Under the pieces are notes generated by a model. It searched no databases, had not been told where the DNA came from, and saw nothing but the letters and a program-made list of their open reading frames with translations. Source: an uncultured Bacteroidales bacterium (GTDB lineage Bacteria; Bacteroidota; Bacteroidia; Bacteroidales; UBA932). Taken from it: a DNA stretch of 34,156 nt. Within the stretch, counting starts at the first letter, position 1. The number at the start of each line of letters is the position of its first letter. Positions 33,776-34,156 of this stretch are shown here, in pieces. The DNA is taken from NCBI GenBank assembly GCA_944325465.1, contig CALVAE010000010.1, positions 1 to 34,156 on the forward strand, written 5' to 3'. The position numbers and the translations under genes were made by a program.

Positions 33776-34156
33776 TTACAGACCTTTGGCCTTGGCTTCA
33801 TCCCAGATTGCATCCATCTCTGCCAGGGTCATGTCCTGAAGATTACGTCCCTGACGGATGGTCTGCTCCTCCAGATAGGTAAACCTACGCTTGAATTTGG
33901 CACATGTCTTTTCCAGAGCGGTATCCGGATTGAGCCCGTAAAGCCTTGCAGCATTGACTATGGCAAACAGGAAATCCCCCAGTTCCACCTCAGCCCTGTC
34001 AAAAGCCTCCTTTCGCGCCGCCGTATCATCCCCGGCCTTGTCAATGGCATCCAGTTCGACCTGATATTCTCCGATTTCTTCCCTGACCTTGTCCCAGACC
34101 TGGGACTTTTCCTCCCAGTCGAAACCTACGCCCCGCGCCTTGTCCTGCATCCTGTA
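33776..34156 (-). CDS. mazG: Nucleoside triphosphate pyrophosphohydrolase MazG (C-terminal part, cut by the window edge)
   Basis: The frame is open to the right edge: two further codons (Tyr-Arg) precede the Met at 34150, giving '..YRMQDKARGVGFDWEE', a well-known MazG segment that follows the central linker. So the true start lies outside the window, and only the C-terminal MazG domain is visible (127 codons). It carries the metal-binding pattern 'EEIGEYQVEL...EAFDRAEVELGDFLFAIVNAARLYG', spread over about 24-71 of the visible part. MazG hydrolyses non-canonical or excess NTPs to NMP and pyrophosphate. tcdA follows with 10 nt between stop and start, so the two form an operon. Confidence 0.95.
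   Translation of the reverse strand, partial: YRMQDKARGVGFDWEEKSQVWDKVREEIGEYQVELDAIDKAGDDTAARKEAFDRAEVELGDFLFAIVNAARLYGLNPDTALEKTCAKFKRRFTYLEEQTIRQGRNLQDMTLAEMDAIWDEAKAKGL

Overview
The window looks like part of a Bacteroidales (Bacteroidota) chromosome of moderate GC content. The evidence is the repeated Bacteroidetes-type promoter (TTTG, 19 nt, TAnnTTTG), weak Shine-Dalgarno use, Bacteroidetes-typical families (DUF4251, DUF4293, a GH3 enzyme with an N-terminal DxNxNGxxD-like segment, 4-TM LytTR regulators, a trifunctional MMPL/acyltransferase/methyltransferase protein) and a ThrA of about 813 aa. The genus cannot be fixed from this sequence. I see no insertion sequences, tRNAs, CRISPR arrays or phage genes.

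Layout. (1) 1-268: no gene; it holds a consensus leftward promoter and a leader that may belong to an rRNA operon just outside the window. (2) 269-4124, minus strand: a DUF4251 protein, groEL-groES with a clear terminator, and a lipoprotein aldose 1-epimerase. (3) 4259-18031, minus strand: a tightly packed 12-gene operon, about 13.8 kb, of the aryl-polyene/flexirubin type. In transcription order it encodes an acyl carrier protein (ACP), an LpxL-like acyltransferase, an O-methyltransferase, a ketosynthase with a fused ketosynthase-like tail, a second ACP, a second ketosynthase, a stand-alone ketosynthase-like partner, a polysaccharide deacetylase-like protein, a LolA-like carrier, a GT2-DUF2062 glycosyltransferase, a trifunctional MMPL exporter/PlsC acyltransferase/methyltransferase, and a PaaK-like acyl-adenylating ligase. 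(4) 18113-19510: a nucleoside phosphorylase, divergent from a DUF4293 membrane protein. (5) 19521-24215: a membrane LytTR regulator, divergent from a four-gene fatty-acid elongation operon (FabH-FabK-FabF-FabZ). Their shared control region holds five direct repeats phased at 20-21 bp. (6) 24350-26749: a secreted GH3 glycosidase. (7) 26852-28078: a queuosine-precursor operon (queC-queF) behind a consensus promoter and a compact preQ1-I riboswitch. (8) 28104-34156, minus strand: GNAT-like protein-prfA-thrA, then tcdA after a partial mazG.

How the genes may work together. The large operon has the activation, condensation, methylation, acyl-transfer and lipid-export parts expected for an outer-membrane aryl-polyene-like lipid. 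It lacks a ketoreductase, a dehydratase and an ammonia-lyase. The neighbouring FabH/FabK/FabF/FabZ operon could supply some chain-building steps, and the LytTR protein beside it is a candidate regulator. This link is inferred from gene content and proximity and is not shown directly.

The most interesting leads are the atypical polyene-like operon with two ketosynthase/chain-length-factor-like pairs, the phased repeat array between lytTR and the fab operon, and the translational preQ1 riboswitch whose pseudoknot covers the queC ribosome-binding site.
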